The position numbers and the translations under genes were made by a program. Below, in pieces: positions 14,095 to 15,805 of a stretch of DNA of 15,805 nucleotides. The DNA comes from Defluviitaleaceae bacterium (lineage in GTDB: Bacteria; Bacillota; Clostridia; Lachnospirales; UBA5962). The first letter of the stretch is position 1; each line of letters starts with the position of its first letter. The notes under the pieces were generated by a model. The model had not been told where the DNA came from and searched no databases. It saw only the letters and a list, made by a program, of their open reading frames with translations. Location of the stretch: the NCBI GenBank assembly GCA_009780765.1, contig WQZK01000018.1:1-15805 (forward strand), given 5' to 3'.

Positions 14095-14606
14095 TGAGAC
14101 TTTTAATAACAACTTTAACAATACTTATAAATTTTATACTACAAACAACAGTATTTCAATACATAGAATTTTGGGGAGTTAGGCCAAATGCTTCTATAAT
14201 ACTAATTGTTTCGTTTGCGATACTCAGATATGATGGTGAAGGAGCAATAATAGGCTTTTTTACAGGTCTTTTGCAAGATATAATTTTTGGCAACGTTATC
14301 GGAATACATGCCTTCTTGGGCATGGTTATCGGATATTTTTGTGGAAAGCCTTTTAAAGATTTTTATGCCGAAAATTATTTACTTCCGCTTCTCTTAGTTT
14401 TTATTAGTACAGCTTTTTATGAGTTCGCATACTACATTATTGTATTTTTCTTTAGAGGTAGGCTTGAATTCTTCTTTTATCTAAGAAGAATAATTTTACC
14501 AAGCGTTATTTATACATCGCTGTTTTCAATACCTACTTATAGATTTTTTTATGGAATTAATAAAAGACTTGAGCGAAAAGAAAAGCCAAAACGAAAACTA
14601 TTTTAA
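14094..14606 (+). CDS. mreD: Rod shape-determining protein MreD
   Basis: Integral membrane partner of MreC in the elongation complex. The 170 residues consist of about five to six hydrophobic helices; the first is about 5-20, and the segment WGVRPNASIILIVSFAILR (about 28-46) with GFFTGLLQDIIFG (54-66) is typical of the family, in which the Asp-containing turn is conserved. The tail is strongly basic (KRLERKEKPKRK) and presumably cytoplasmic. It starts in the TAATG overlap with mreC, so translation is coupled. Identity rests on both sequence and position. Confidence 0.93.
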   Translation: MRLLITTLTILINFILQTTVFQYIEFWGVRPNASIILIVSFAILRYDGEGAIIGFFTGLLQDIIFGNVIGIHAFLGMVIGYFCGKPFKDFYAENYLLPLLLVFISTAFYEFAYYIIVFFFRGRLEFFFYLRRIILPSVIYTSLFSIPTYRFFYGINKRLERKEKPKRKLF

Positions 14607-14618
14607 AAAGGTGGCACA

Positions 14619-15805
14619 ATGAAAAAAGACAATACTTTTACTGATGTTTTAAGGTTTTTATCTAACAGAATATTTATATTAACAGTTCTTGTTGGCGTTC
14701 TTTTTTATGTACTTATTGCAAGGCTTTTTGAACTTCAAATTGTGCATGGTGAACGTTTTTTACACGAATTTGAGGCAAGCATTGAAAGAGAAGTTGTACT
14801 TCCTGCCCATAGAGGAACTATATACGATGCTTTTGGACGCCCTTTAGCAGTAAATCATTTTGTTTATAACCTTAAGTTAGACCCAAGCATTTTAGTTTCT
14901 GATGCCGAGCGTAACAACATGGTTTACAATCTTTTAGAAGTTCTTAGGCAAAATGAAGAAACTTTTATCGACGACTTCCCCATTTCTCAGCATGAGCCAT
15001 TTGAGTTCACTTTTACGTCAGATGATGAAGATATTAGGCAAAGGCGAGAAAACAGATGGAAACAGGATATGGGACTAAGGCTAGATTTAACGGCAGATGA
15101 AGCATTTAATGCCTTAAGAAGCAGATTTAGACTTGGCGAGGGCAGTGATTTTGAACATTTCTCAAATACCGAGCTTAGAGATATGGTAGCTATGCGTTCT
15201 CGTATTTTTATGACAAGATATAACAGACTCACTCCTATAACAATTGCCGAAAATGTTAGCCTTGAAACAGTTACTGCTGTTGTAGAAGATTCTAATACAT
15301 TTAGGTCACTTGTCGCTTCTACAGATGCACTTAGGTATTACCCGCAAGGCATTTACATGGCTCATATTTTGGGTTATGTTGGTAATGTCCCAGCTGAGCA
15401 TCCTGATATTCCAAACCTTATAGAGCTGGGTTTTAATATTAACGATTATAGAATTGGCCGCACAGGAATAGAGGCTTCTTTTGAAAATAATTTACGTGGC
15501 ACAAACGGCTCAGAATCTGTTTTGGTTAGTATAAATGGCAGGCGCGTAGAATCTTTACCAGAAACGAGAGTTGAACCTGCCCCCGGAGATAGCGTATTTC
15601 TTACGATAGACACTGCCCTTCAGCAAAAAACATTTAGAATCCTTGAAGAAATGCTTACAGAAATATTGATTTTTAGGCTTACTTCTAACACTTCTGATGA
15701 TAGAATTACACCTACTGAACTACTTAGTTCATTCGTTCGTGCAAATAATTTATCTGTAAGAGATATTTTTGAGAGCGAAATTGGTAGCCATAGTTACGCT
15801 TTGCG
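14619..15805 (+). CDS. mrdA: Penicillin-binding protein 2 (class B transpeptidase), 3' end outside window
   Basis: The reading frame is open from the ATG at 14619 to the window edge, giving 395 residues; an AAGGTGG ribosome binding site is just upstream. PBP2 cross-links peptidoglycan during elongation. A membrane helix (about 18-38) is followed by the pedestal with PAHRGTIYDAFGRPLA (62-77), the region leading to RIGRTGIEASFENNLRG (278-294) and the start of the transpeptidase part (LTIDTALQQ, 328-336). Between these a long acidic spacer (about 112-175) occurs, which I associate with Lachnospirales PBP2. The catalytic SxxK, SxN and KTG motifs lie beyond the window, so activity cannot be judged. 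It follows mreD by 12 bases, completing mreBCD-mrdA. Confidence 0.95.
   Translation, partial: MKKDNTFTDVLRFLSNRIFILTVLVGVLFYVLIARLFELQIVHGERFLHEFEASIEREVVLPAHRGTIYDAFGRPLAVNHFVYNLKLDPSILVSDAERNNMVYNLLEVLRQNEETFIDDFPISQHEPFEFTFTSDDEDIRQRRENRWKQDMGLRLDLTADEAFNALRSRFRLGEGSDFEHFSNTELRDMVAMRSRIFMTRYNRLTPITIAENVSLETVTAVVEDSNTFRSLVASTDALRYYPQGIYMAHILGYVGNVPAEHPDIPNLIELGFNINDYRIGRTGIEASFENNLRGTNGSESVLVSINGRRVESLPETRVEPAPGDSVFLTIDTALQQKTFRILEEMLTEILIFRLTSNTSDDRITPTELLSSFVRANNLSVRDIFESEIGSHSYAL

Noticed and set aside
1..15805. CRISPR arrays, tRNA or rRNA genes, transposons or prophage genes
   Set aside because: No spaced direct repeats, cloverleaf sequence, rRNA-like stretch, transposase or terminal inverted repeat was found by reading both strands.

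Overview
The window looks like a piece of a low-GC Gram-positive chromosome, most likely class Clostridia and plausibly the Lachnospirales. This rests on AT-rich sequence, strong AGGAGG-type ribosome binding sites, an atpZ-atpI-led F-type ATP synthase operon, an mreBCD-mrdA cluster, and a PBP2 with the long acidic spacer I associate with that order. The order-level placement is inference. No tRNA, rRNA, insertion sequence, phage gene or CRISPR array was seen.

Two transcription units diverge from an AT-rich gap at about 11026-11201. Leftwards (minus strand) run a phosphohexomutase, a wecB-type UDP-GlcNAc 2-epimerase and a frameshifted GNAT acetyltransferase. A well-formed sigma-A-type promoter then starts in the GNAT stop codon and drives the ATP synthase operon. 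The operon order is atpZ, atpI, atpB (a), atpE (c), atpF (b), atpH (delta), atpA (alpha), atpG (gamma), a small two-helix membrane protein, a GNAT acetyltransferase, atpD (beta), atpC (epsilon), a membrane-anchored zinc-ribbon protein, and the 5' part of a metallo-beta-lactamase-fold hydrolase that runs off the left edge. Most genes overlap or lie within about 50 bases of each other.

Rightwards (plus strand) lie an acidic lipoprotein gene with its own promoter and intrinsic terminator, then mreB, mreC, mreD and the 5' part of mrdA (PBP2), which is open at the right edge. These last four form the core of the cell-elongation machinery; MreB filaments, MreC/MreD and PBP2 work together in lateral wall synthesis.

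The most notable part is the ATP synthase. Subunit c carries the residues of a Na+ binding site (Gln37, Glu70, Thr71, Tyr75), so the enzyme is predicted to be sodium-coupled. Two stalk subunits are cut down: delta is 87 residues and matches only the C-terminal half of the family, and epsilon is 88-92 residues and lacks the C-terminal helical domain. Two genes not known as ATP synthase subunits sit between atpG and atpD. Together these suggest an F1Fo operon with remodelled stalks and possibly lineage-specific accessory proteins.
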